Source of the DNA: Chloroflexota bacterium
Lineage (GTDB): Bacteria > Chloroflexota > Limnocylindria > Limnocylindrales > CSP1-4
Direction: 5' to 3'
Assembly (NCBI GenBank): GCA_027346765.1
Contig: DAIERN010000056.1
Span: forward strand, 1 to 7,970
DNA: 7,970 bases
Below, one piece after another: positions 1 through 6,730 of this stretch. The notes beneath the pieces were generated by a model. It was not told the origin of the DNA, searched no databases, and worked only from the letters and a program-made list of their open reading frames with translations. Position 1 is the first letter of the stretch, and each line of letters opens with the position of its first letter. A program made the position numbers and the translations under genes.

Positions 1-554
1 GCTTCTTCCTAGCGCTGCTGCCGGCAGACAAGCGCGGCGGTGCGCGCGAGGCCTGGAACGAGATGGAGCTCCAACTGGGCGCCTGGGTGCGCGGTCAGCT
101 CATCCTGATGGGTTCGGTCGGTGTGGCGACAACGATCGCCTACTTCCTGATCGGCCTCGAGGGAGCACTGGTGCTGGGCCTCATCGCCGCCCTGGCAGAG
201 GCCATTCCGCTGGTCGGTCCCGCACTCGGTGCCGTGCCGGCGTTGATCGTCGCAGCGCTCACAGGGCGGATCGAGGTCGTGATCCTGGTCGCGGTGGTGT
301 ACGTCATCATCCAGATCGTCGAGGGCAACATCCTCGTGCCGCTTGTCATGCGCAACACGATCGGCATTCCGCCGCTGCTCGTGGTGATCAGCATCCTTGC
401 CGGAGCGGCCATCGCCGGCGTACCCGGCGCGCTGCTGTCGGTGCCCATTGCAGCCGCGCTGCTCGTCGTGCTGCAGCGACTCCAGGCAAGAGCGGAGACG
501 GTGCCGCTGTCGCCTTCGCAACCGGCAACCGGCGAGCCGGTCGAGTCGAGTTGA
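1..554 (+). CDS. AI-2E/PerM-family permease, C-terminal part (5' end outside window)
   Basis: This gene enters from the left edge. The frame is open from base 3 and gives 183 residues before the TGA at 552-554. The family (PF01594) consists of polytopic inner-membrane proteins of about 350 residues. Members have been linked to autoinducer-2 export or to Na+/H+ exchange, and substrates of most are unknown. Seen here: several long hydrophobic helices, a loop with EAIPLVGPALGAVPA that matches the family's Ile-Pro/Gly-Pro signature, the segment QIVEGNILVPLVM, and the closing GALLSVPIAA followed by a short polar tail rich in Ser, Pro and Glu. These are the conserved features of the C-terminal half of the family, so roughly the first half is missing. 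The internal ATG at base 63 lies in the middle of this frame and is not the start. Membership of the family is secure, but the transported substrate cannot be told from sequence. The next gene is 70 nt downstream on the same strand. Confidence 0.9.
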   Translation, partial: FFLALLPADKRGGAREAWNEMELQLGAWVRGQLILMGSVGVATTIAYFLIGLEGALVLGLIAALAEAIPLVGPALGAVPALIVAALTGRIEVVILVAVVYVIIQIVEGNILVPLVMRNTIGIPPLLVVISILAGAAIAGVPGALLSVPIAAALLVVLQRLQARAETVPLSPSQPATGEPVESS

Positions 555-624
555 AAGACACCTGACAGCCGCCCACGCTGGATCGCTTGCGCCGCGCGCG
601 GCACGCGCCGACGACGCTTGCGCA
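555..624. other. Intergenic spacer with GC palindrome and 9-bp direct repeat
   Basis: A 70-nt gap separates the permease stop from the next start codon. It holds a perfect 12-bp palindrome, GCCGCGCGCGGC, at 591-602. It also holds two exact copies of CGCTTGCGC at 584-592 and 615-623, with starts 31 bp apart (about three helical turns). The second copy ends one base before the ATG at 625. No clear -35/-10 pair, T-tract terminator or Shine-Dalgarno sequence is visible. An operator is possible, but in DNA this GC-rich such matches also arise by chance. Confidence 0.2.
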
Positions 625-843
625 ATGGATGAGCAGAACAGACTTCCGAATACCCCCGGCGAAGGCTCGCATCAGCCCGGCCAGGACGACGCGCCCGACT
701 CAGGCGACCTGCGTCGACTGGGCGAAGAAGGCGGCCCGGTAGGACTGCGCGTTGGGCGCGACCCGGCCAACCTGGGCGACGAGGTGCCTGAGGAAGCGGA
801 CATGACCATGCCGCTGACCGAACCCAGCACCGCCGAGATGTGA
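625..843 (+). CDS. Small acidic hypothetical protein, 72 residues
   Basis: This open frame runs from ATG 625 to TGA 841-843 and gives 72 residues. I do not recognise the family. The protein is polar, without a membrane segment, signal peptide, Cys pair or catalytic motif. The first half is rich in Gly, Pro, Asp and Gln, and looks disordered. The middle holds DLRRLGEEGGPVGLRVGRD. The tail carries a run of acidic residues followed by MTMPLTEPSTAEM. Third codon positions are mostly G or C, which supports coding. The frame is open further upstream, but that part overlaps the permease gene and reads as Arg/Cys-rich shadow sequence. No good ribosome binding site precedes the ATG. The stop is one base from a GTG (845) that could start the cupin gene, so the two may be translationally coupled. 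That it is a real gene is likely but unproven. Confidence 0.5.
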   Translation: MDEQNRLPNTPGEGSHQPGQDDAPDSGDLRRLGEEGGPVGLRVGRDPANLGDEVPEEADMTMPLTEPSTAEM

Positions 844-925
844 GGTGACGCAGGACGAAGCGGTCGATCGCCTGCACGGCTCGTACGGCAGTCCGGGCGG
901 CAGCGACACGCGCACCGGCCGGACC

Positions 926-1282
926 ATGATTGAACCGCTGATGCAGTTCGCGCTCGATCTCGAGACCGACGCGCTGCGCCTGGAGCCCACGTACCGCGAA
1001 GGCGATCGCAACTCGCGCACCTTGGCCAAGGAAACCGATCTGCGCGTGATGCTCACGGTCCTGCGCTCCGGCGCCGCGCTCGATGAGCAGGACGGCGATG
1101 CTCGCACCACCATTCAGATAATCGACGGCACGGCGACGCTCGAAATCGATGGCGCAGAGGCGCATCTCCAGCCCGCCGAGGTGGCCGTCCTCGATCGCGG
1201 CCATCCGTGGGTCCTGCGCGCCGACTCCGACTGTGCGGCGTTGCTCACCATCGCCTGGCCACCGGAGAAGGCGCGCATCTAG
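926..1282 (+). CDS. Cupin-fold (RmlC-like) small protein, 118 residues
   Basis: From ATG 926 this gives 118 residues. The sequence resembles single-domain cupins: an N-terminal lead-in MIEPLMQFALDLE, a conserved-looking GDRNSRTLAKE stretch, strands around LRVMLTVLRSGAAL, then IDGTATLEIDGAEAHLQPAEVAVLDRG split by turns, and a closing LLTIAWP. The classical metal-binding cupin motif needs two His and one Glu in motif 1. At that place the protein has DEQDGDARTTIQ, so the ligands are absent. Motif 2 keeps one His (HPWVL). It is therefore probably not a metal-dependent dioxygenase. It may bind a ligand or act as a regulator, which is inference. A GTG at 845 in the same frame would add 27 low-complexity residues and sit one base after the upstream stop. 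I prefer 926 because the recognisable domain begins there. It lies 34 nt before ligD. Confidence 0.75.
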   Translation: MIEPLMQFALDLETDALRLEPTYREGDRNSRTLAKETDLRVMLTVLRSGAALDEQDGDARTTIQIIDGTATLEIDGAEAHLQPAEVAVLDRGHPWVLRADSDCAALLTIAWPPEKARI

Positions 1283-1306
1283 CGCCGCGGCCGGACCGCA
1301 TAACCT

Positions 1307-1312
1307 GAGGGG
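1307..1312 (+). promoter_or_regulatory. Ribosome binding site of ligD
   Basis: GAGGGG lies four bases before the ATG at 1317. It is the clearest Shine-Dalgarno match in the window and decides the ligD start. The frame is open upstream to 1149, but that region is the cupin gene in another frame, while the conserved phosphoesterase domain begins just after 1317. Confidence 0.6.
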
Positions 1313-1316
1313 CGCG

Positions 1317-4019
1317 ATGTCGCTCGACAGGTACAACAGGAAGCGCGACTTCAAGAAGACCCCTGAGCCGGCCGGCGTGGTCGGTGCGCCACCCAAGGGT
1401 TCGCGCCGGTACGTCGTGCAGCGCCACCGCGCGACGCGGCTGCACTACGACTTCCGCCTGGAGATCGATGGCGTGCTCATGTCGTGGGCAGTGCCGCGCG
1501 GACCGTCGCTCAACCCGGCTGACAGGCGCATGGCGGTCCACGTCGAGGACCACCCGCTTTCCTACTTCGATTTCGAGGGCGTGATCCCCAAGGGCGAGTA
1601 CGGCGGCGGCGACGTGATCGTCTGGGACTGGGGCACGTTCGAGCCGGAGGAGACCGACGATCCGGGCAAGGCCGTGGCGAGCGGCGAGCTCAAGTTCGCG
1701 CTCGACGGCGAGAAGCTCCACGGCCGCTTCACGCTGGTCAAGACGCGCGGCCTAGACGGCAACGACGACGCGTGGCTGCTCATCCACAAGAAGGACGCGT
1801 TCGCTGATCCCAACTGGGACGTGGACGCGTATCCGCGATCGGTCAAGACCGGTCGCACGAACGACGAGGTGAAAGAAGGCTGCGACGCCGTCTGGGACTC
1901 GCGCGCGCCCGCGGCTGAGGCAGCAATCGATCTCGCGGCCGCGCGCACCGCCGCGCTGCCGGGGTTCATCGAGCCGATGAAGGCCACGCTCGCGGGCGCG
2001 CCCTTCGACGATCCCGACTGGCTGTTCGAGCTGAAGCTCGACGGCTACCGCGTAGAGGCGGTGGTCGACAAGGGCAAGGTCCGGCTGTGGACGCGCAACA
2101 AGCAAGATGCCGCGCGCTATTTCCCCGACCTGGCCGGCGCCACGCCCACCTGGATCAACGCCCAACAGGCGATCGTCGACGGCGAGGTCGTCGCGCTGGA
2201 TCGCGAAGGCAAGCCGCAATTCGGGCTGCTCCAGGATCGCGCCGGCATGGGCCGCTTTGGCCCGCGGCCAACGAGCAAGAAGCCCAAGGACGATTTCGTG
2301 GCGCCCGTCGTCTATTACGTCTTCGACCTGCTCCACCTCGACGGCAAGTCGCTGCTCGACGTGCCGCTCGAGCAGCGCAAGCGCCTGCTGCGCAGCGTGC
2401 TGCGCGAGCACGACTCGGTTCGCTACGGCACGCACTTCGACGACGGCAAGACCTTCTATGAGACGGTCAAGGAACGCGGCCTGGAAGGAGTCATCGCCAA
2501 GCTGCGCAGCAGCCTGTACGAGCCGGGCAGGCGCAGCAAGGCGTGGCTCAAGATCAAGATCCGGCGCGAGCAGGAAGTGGTGGTCATCGGCTACGAGCCG
2601 GGCAAGGGTGCGCGCGAGGCTTTGGGCTCGCTGATCCTCGCGGTCCGGCAAGGCGACGAGTGGAGCTACGTCGGTGAGGTCGGCAGCGGGCTCGACAACA
2701 AGACCATCGCCAAGCTCAAGAAGGAGCTCGACGACCATGCCCGCGACTCATCGGTCGCGCCCAACTCCCCGCGAATCCGCGGGGCGCGCTGGTCCGAGCC
2801 GCGGCTGGTCGTGCGCGTCGATTTTGCCGAGTGGACCGACGATGGACTGCTGCGCCAGTCGGCCTATAAGGGCCTGGAGATCGGCAAGAAGCCGACCGAC
2901 GTCGTGCGCGAAGTAGGCGGCTCGACCAAGGCGATGGTGGCCGAGGCGGAAGCGGAAGTGGAGGCTGAAGTCGAAGCCAAGGTCAAGCAGCCTCCGACCC
3001 CGCGCAAGGCTCCGGCGAAACGGTCGGCCCTGACAGCTCCGGCCGCCCCCGTTGTGACGTCAAAGGCGTCTGATCCGCCCCAGGCCGCGACGAAACAGGA
3101 GCTGGCGGCGCTCGAGGCGATGACGCGCGACGGCCGGTGGGAGATCGGCGGCGAAACGGTCAGCCTGACCAACCTCGACAAGGTGCTGTTCCCCGAGCCT
3201 GGCTTCACCAAGCGCGACTTGATCCGCTACTACGTGACCGTTGCGCCGGTGCTGCTGCCGTACCTCAAGGACAGGCCGCTCAACCTGTCGCGCTGGCCCG
3301 ACGGGGTAACCGGCCACAGCTTCTGGCAGAAGCAGATCCCAGATTGGGCGCCGGCGTGGATCGGGCGGTGGGACTACCCCCAGGCGGGCTCGTCGGAGTC
3401 GCACACCTATCTCGTCGCTGACCGCGTGGCGACGATGGCCTGGCTGGCCAACCATGCCACGATTGACCTGCACCCGTGGACCTCGCGGGCAGAGACCTAC
3501 TGGTCGCCGACCTACGCCCTGATCGATATCGACCCCGGTGAAAAGACGACCTTCGACGACGTCCTCACGCTGGCAAAGCTGTACCGGACGGCGCTCGACC
3601 ACCTGGGGGTTACCGGGCTGCCCAAGACGACCGGCAAGCGCGGCATCCAGATCTGGGTGCCGGTCACACCCGGGTACACCTGTCGCGAGACGAGCGACTG
3701 GGTGGAGGCGCTGTCGCGCGCCATTGGCGGGGCAGCGCCCAACCTGATCAGCTGGCAATGGACCAGGTCCTCGCGGCGCGGCCTGGCGCGGCTCGATTAC
3801 ACGCAAAACGCGATGAACAAGACGCTCGTCGCGCCGTACGCCGTGCGGCCCGTCGCCAACGCCGCCGTGTCGACGCCCATCACCTGGGACGAGCTCGACG
3901 ATCCCAAGCTGCGGCCTGATCGCTGGACGATCGCAACGGTGCTCGACAGGATCAAGAAGGGCGGCGATCTGTTCGCGCCGGCGCTCACGCTGCAGCAGGA
4001 GCTGCCCGACCTGGACTAG
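1317..4019 (+). CDS. ligD: Multifunctional NHEJ DNA ligase LigD (phosphoesterase-ligase-polymerase)
   Basis: This 900-residue protein processes and seals double-strand breaks together with Ku. The domain order is phosphoesterase, ligase, polymerase, as in Pseudomonas LigD (about 840 residues); mycobacterial LigD has the polymerase first. The 3'-phosphoesterase domain (about 1-190) has QRHRATRLHYDFR and VHVEDHP. H37, D45 and H79 match the metal ligands known as H42, D50 and H84 in Pseudomonas, and R47, R71, E77 and Y83 are also kept; the Lys known as K66 is Arg61. The ATP-dependent ligase domain (about 212-535) has motif I ELKLDGYR with K240 as the adenylated lysine, motif III YYVFDLLHLDG, motif IV EGVIAK and motif V WLKIKI, then an OB fold. 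An Ala/Glu then Pro/Ala/Lys linker (about 540-600) leads to the primase-polymerase domain (about 605-895). There D737 and D739 (DIDP) and D827 are the probable metal ligands. The second polymerase motif reads KTTGKRGIQIW, with Gln778 where His is usual. No ku gene is visible. Confidence 0.97.
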   Translation: MSLDRYNRKRDFKKTPEPAGVVGAPPKGSRRYVVQRHRATRLHYDFRLEIDGVLMSWAVPRGPSLNPADRRMAVHVEDHPLSYFDFEGVIPKGEYGGGDVIVWDWGTFEPEETDDPGKAVASGELKFALDGEKLHGRFTLVKTRGLDGNDDAWLLIHKKDAFADPNWDVDAYPRSVKTGRTNDEVKEGCDAVWDSRAPAAEAAIDLAAARTAALPGFIEPMKATLAGAPFDDPDWLFELKLDGYRVEAVVDKGKVRLWTRNKQDAARYFPDLAGATPTWINAQQAIVDGEVVALDREGKPQFGLLQDRAGMGRFGPRPTSKKPKDDFVAPVVYYVFDLLHLDGKSLLDVPLEQRKRLLRSVLREHDSVRYGTHFDDGKTFYETVKERGLEGVIAKLRSSLYEPGRRSKAWLKIKIRREQEVVVIGYEPGKGAREALGSLILAVRQGDEWSYVGEVGSGLDNKTIAKLKKELDDHARDSSVAPNSPRIRGARWSEPRLVVRVDFAEWTDDGLLRQSAYKGLEIGKKPTDVVREVGGSTKAMVAEAEAEVEAEVEAKVKQPPTPRKAPAKRSALTAPAAPVVTSKASDPPQAATKQELAALEAMTRDGRWEIGGETVSLTNLDKVLFPEPGFTKRDLIRYYVTVAPVLLPYLKDRPLNLSRWPDGVTGHSFWQKQIPDWAPAWIGRWDYPQAGSSESHTYLVADRVATMAWLANHATIDLHPWTSRAETYWSPTYALIDIDPGEKTTFDDVLTLAKLYRTALDHLGVTGLPKTTGKRGIQIWVPVTPGYTCRETSDWVEALSRAIGGAAPNLISWQWTRSSRRGLARLDYTQNAMNKTLVAPYAVRPVANAAVSTPITWDELDDPKLRPDRWTIATVLDRIKKGGDLFAPALTLQQELPDLD
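2937..2987 (+). repeat. Low-complexity Ala/Glu/Val linker inside ligD
   Basis: Codons 541-557 of ligD encode an alternating pattern of Ala, Glu and Val ending in Lys residues (VAEAEAEVEAEVEAKVK). The DNA is a degenerate repeat of GAGGCGGAAG-like hexamers. It is followed by about 40 residues rich in Pro, Ala, Lys and Ser. It lies exactly between the ligase OB fold and the polymerase domain and probably acts as a flexible or helical spacer. Repeats of this kind can vary in length between strains by slippage. Confidence 0.7.
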
Positions 4020-4083
4020 GAACGTTCGCGCAAGGCTCAAAACTGTTATGCGCTCGCCATCGCCCCGGCTGTAGAGCGCCGAT
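4020..4083. promoter_or_regulatory. ligD-kinase spacer with possible leader hairpin
   Basis: This 64-nt gap is locally richer in A and T than its surroundings around CAAAACTGTTATG. TGTTAT at 4044-4049 could serve as a -10 box, but no TTGACA-like box lies at the right distance, so a promoter is not demonstrated. GCGCTC (4050-4055) and GAGCGC (4074-4079) are inverted repeats, with an inner GCC/GGC pair. The second arm contains the only purine stretch (AGAG, 4073-4076) that could bind the ribosome for the ATG at 4084. There is no T-tract terminator after ligD. Confidence 0.2.
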
Positions 4084-6711
4084 ATGCTCGAACGTCGAAT
4101 GGCGAGGGGCTCACGCGCGGGTACGACTGACCGGGCTGCCACGACTGAGCAGCGATCCGGGCGCGCCCACACGAACGGGCGGACGAGGGCCCACCCCATC
4201 GACGAGCATGATCCGCCGTTGACTGGCTCGACGACCGAGCAGCTCGTCGCCCAGCAGGCAACGCTCGCCCACATCGGCCAGCAGGCGCTTCAGCAGAGCT
4301 CGCTCGACGTGCTGTTCGCCGACGCCTGCGTCCTGGTGGGCCAGGTGCTCGACACAGAGCTGGTCGCAATACTCAAGCTGTCGGAGGACGGCGATACGCT
4401 GCACCTGGTTGAGGGCGTGGGCTGGCGGCCGGGCATCGTGGGCGAGTTCGATGTGTACTCCATCGCCGACACGCAGTCGGGCTACACCATCGCCACTGGC
4501 GGTCCGGTCATCGTGCCCGACCTGGCGGCAGAGAAGCGCTTCAAGGTCTGGTCGGCCGTTGCCGAGCACGGGGCCAAGGCTGGCATGAGCGTGCGCATCG
4601 GCAGCGCGGATCACCCGTACGGGGCGCTGTCGGCGTACACGACCCGGCTGGGCCGTTTCACCCGCGACGAGGCCAACTTCCTGCAGGCTGTCGCGAACGT
4701 CCTCGCGGCGGCCATCGACCGCGACACCATTGAGACCGAGCTGCGCTCATCGCGCGACCAGCTGGCAGCGATCGTCGGCAGCATTGATGAAGGCATCACG
4801 GTGCTGACGCCCAAGGGACTGCTTTTTGCCAACGACGCCGCGGCGCAGCTGTCTGGGTTCGCGAATGGGGCGGAAATGATTGCCACGCCCACGTCCCAGA
4901 TCCTCGAGCGCTTCGAGCTGTTCAATGAAGACGGCAAGCAGCTGCGTGAAACGGACCTGCCCAGCCGACGGGCGATGCTGGGCGAGGATCCGCCGGAGCT
5001 GGTCCTGGGCTTCAGAGTCAAAGGATCAGGCGACGAACGCTGGTCGTTGACGAAGGCGACTGCCGTCAAGGACGCGAACGGGCACGTGACGCACGTCATC
5101 ACCACGTTCCGTGACATCACCGACGAGCGCTGGTCGAGCAAGGCGAGCCAATTCATGGTCGACGCCACGGCGGTCATGTCAGGCACGCTCGATATCGCGG
5201 AAGCGGCGCGCCGGCTGGCTGACCTGGCGGTGCCGCTGCTGGCCGACTACTGCACCGTCGATCTGCTCGAGCCGGATGGCTCGATTGCGGCAGTCGCCCT
5301 GGCCCACGCCGATCCATCGCGACTCAACCTGGCACGGCGCGGGCGCGAGCTCCGTCCGGTGAGACCGGACGCGCCGTCCGGCCCGGCCCGCGTGATCCGT
5401 GAGGGCACGTCCGAGCTCAGTGAGATCCGCTGGGAGATGATCGAGGCGGGCATTCCCGATGGCGAGGAGAAGGAGCTGCTGCGCGTCCTTGGGCTGCGCT
5501 GGTACCTGTGCGTGCCGCTCGTTGGTCGGCACGGTCCCATTGGCGCGCTGACCATGGTCATGGCCGAGTCCGGCCGGTCGCTGGGCGAACGCGATCTCAC
5601 CCTCGCAACCGAGCTCGGTCGACGCGCCGGCATCGCCCTGGAGAACGCCCAGCTCTACCGCACCGCAAACGACCGTCGCGCCCAGCTCGACACGGTCATG
5701 GCCGCGCTCGAGGAAGCGGTCATCGTGTACGACGGTGCCGGCAAGCTGCGGCTGGGCAACCGCGCCGCCGCGGGCGTGTTTGGCGGCATGCTGCCCACGA
5801 CCTTGGCCGACCTGTGGGAGCACCTGACCACGGCGCCTGATGCCGAGTCGCCGCGCAACCTGCGGCTCGATCAGGGCCTGGAGGTCCGCGTCGACAACGG
5901 CCCGCGCTGGTTCGAGATGCGCCGCTACGGCGCCCCTGCCGACCGGCCCATCGATACCGCCGCGGTGCTGCCACCGCCCACGGTCGTCGTGCTGCGCGAT
6001 ATCACCCACGACCACTCCGCGCGTGCCGCACGCGAAGCCTTCATGGGCGTGCTGTCGCACGAGCTGCGCACGCCCATCACCACCATCTACGGCGGCAGCC
6101 AGCTGCTCGAGCGCGGACTGTCCAAGGGACGCAGCAAAGAGGTCATCGCGGACATCCGCGCCGAATCCGAGCGGCTCGTGCGACTTGTTGAGGATCTGCT
6201 CGTCATGACGCGCGTCGAGCGCGGCATCGTAGAAACGAGCGATGAGCCGGTGCTGCTGCAGCACCTGCTGGCATCGATCGTTGCCGGGTCACCGGCGCGC
6301 TGGGGCGGTGCCCGCATCGCCCTGCACATGCCTCCCGGGCTGCCGGCCGTCAGGGGTGACGCGACGTATGTCGAGCAGGTCGTGCGCAACTTCCTGACCA
6401 ATGCCGTGCGCTACGGCAAGGGTGCCGAGAAGGGCATCGAGGTGCACGCTGAACGGGTTGATCATTCGGTCGCCGTGCGCGTGCTGGACCACGGCACCGG
6501 GCTTGATGGCGAGAACCCTGACAAGCTGTTCGAGCTGTTCTACCGCAGCACCTCGGCCCGGGCCGTCCCGGGTGGCGCGGGCATTGGCCTGTTCGTCACG
6601 CGCCAGCTGGTCGAGGCGATGGGTGGTCGCACCTGGGCGGTGGACCGCCCGGAGGGTGGCGCCGAGTTCGGCTTCACCCTGCCTGTGTACGAGCCGGAGG
6701 CGGTCGCCTAG
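4084..6711 (+). CDS. Cytosolic GAF-PAS-GAF-PAS sensor histidine kinase
   Basis: This 875-residue kinase senses a signal and autophosphorylates a His for transfer to a response regulator. Layout: a polar Arg/Thr-rich N-terminus (1-50), GAF (about 53-212), PAS (about 222-348, ending TFRDITDER), GAF (about 355-525, with LLADYCTVDLLEPDGS), PAS-like (about 530-643, ending VVLRDITHD), HisKA (about 648-712) and HATPase (about 720-868). The H-box is SHELRTP with H659 as the phospho-acceptor, followed by E660 and T663 of the family's HExxT pattern. N-box NFLTNAVRYG has N769 and N773, G1 is DHGTGL, the F-box is LFELFYR and G2 is GGAGIGLF, so the catalytic core is intact. There is no membrane segment or signal peptide, so the sensor should be cytosolic. 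No heme, chromophore or Fe-S motif is obvious in the GAF or PAS domains, and the ligand is unknown. No receiver domain is fused, and no response regulator is beside it. ATG 4099 (Met6) is an alternative start. Confidence 0.95.
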   Translation: MLERRMARGSRAGTTDRAATTEQRSGRAHTNGRTRAHPIDEHDPPLTGSTTEQLVAQQATLAHIGQQALQQSSLDVLFADACVLVGQVLDTELVAILKLSEDGDTLHLVEGVGWRPGIVGEFDVYSIADTQSGYTIATGGPVIVPDLAAEKRFKVWSAVAEHGAKAGMSVRIGSADHPYGALSAYTTRLGRFTRDEANFLQAVANVLAAAIDRDTIETELRSSRDQLAAIVGSIDEGITVLTPKGLLFANDAAAQLSGFANGAEMIATPTSQILERFELFNEDGKQLRETDLPSRRAMLGEDPPELVLGFRVKGSGDERWSLTKATAVKDANGHVTHVITTFRDITDERWSSKASQFMVDATAVMSGTLDIAEAARRLADLAVPLLADYCTVDLLEPDGSIAAVALAHADPSRLNLARRGRELRPVRPDAPSGPARVIREGTSELSEIRWEMIEAGIPDGEEKELLRVLGLRWYLCVPLVGRHGPIGALTMVMAESGRSLGERDLTLATELGRRAGIALENAQLYRTANDRRAQLDTVMAALEEAVIVYDGAGKLRLGNRAAAGVFGGMLPTTLADLWEHLTTAPDAESPRNLRLDQGLEVRVDNGPRWFEMRRYGAPADRPIDTAAVLPPPTVVVLRDITHDHSARAAREAFMGVLSHELRTPITTIYGGSQLLERGLSKGRSKEVIADIRAESERLVRLVEDLLVMTRVERGIVETSDEPVLLQHLLASIVAGSPARWGGARIALHMPPGLPAVRGDATYVEQVVRNFLTNAVRYGKGAEKGIEVHAERVDHSVAVRVLDHGTGLDGENPDKLFELFYRSTSARAVPGGAGIGLFVTRQLVEAMGGRTWAVDRPEGGAEFGFTLPVYEPEAVA

Positions 6712-6730
6712 CCAGCGTCCCGGCCACTCC

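Noticed and set aside
1149..1316. Upstream extension of the ligD reading frame by 56 codons
   Set aside because: This stretch is the cupin gene in another frame; ligD has its own good ribosome binding site and conserved N-terminus at 1317.
140..1396. Long - strand open frame of 418 codons across the permease, small gene and cupin
   Set aside because: It is Arg/Pro/Ala-rich sequence with no family resemblance and lies antisense to genes with clear domains; GC-rich DNA gives such long shadow frames.
1752..2738. Long - strand open frame antisense to ligD
   Set aside because: It mirrors the codon pattern of ligD, and the ligase motifs on the + strand are unambiguous.
3060..4274. Long - strand open frame antisense to the ligD polymerase domain and kinase start
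   Set aside because: It spans two real + strand genes and their spacer with Arg-rich composition and no recognisable domain.
5179..6264. Long - strand open frame antisense to the kinase
   Set aside because: It contains no domain and overlaps the conserved GAF, PAS and HisKA coding sequence.
6712..6730. Possible bidirectional terminator between the convergent kinase and hemerythrin remnant
   Set aside because: The 19-nt gap has no stem-loop with flanking A/T tracts.
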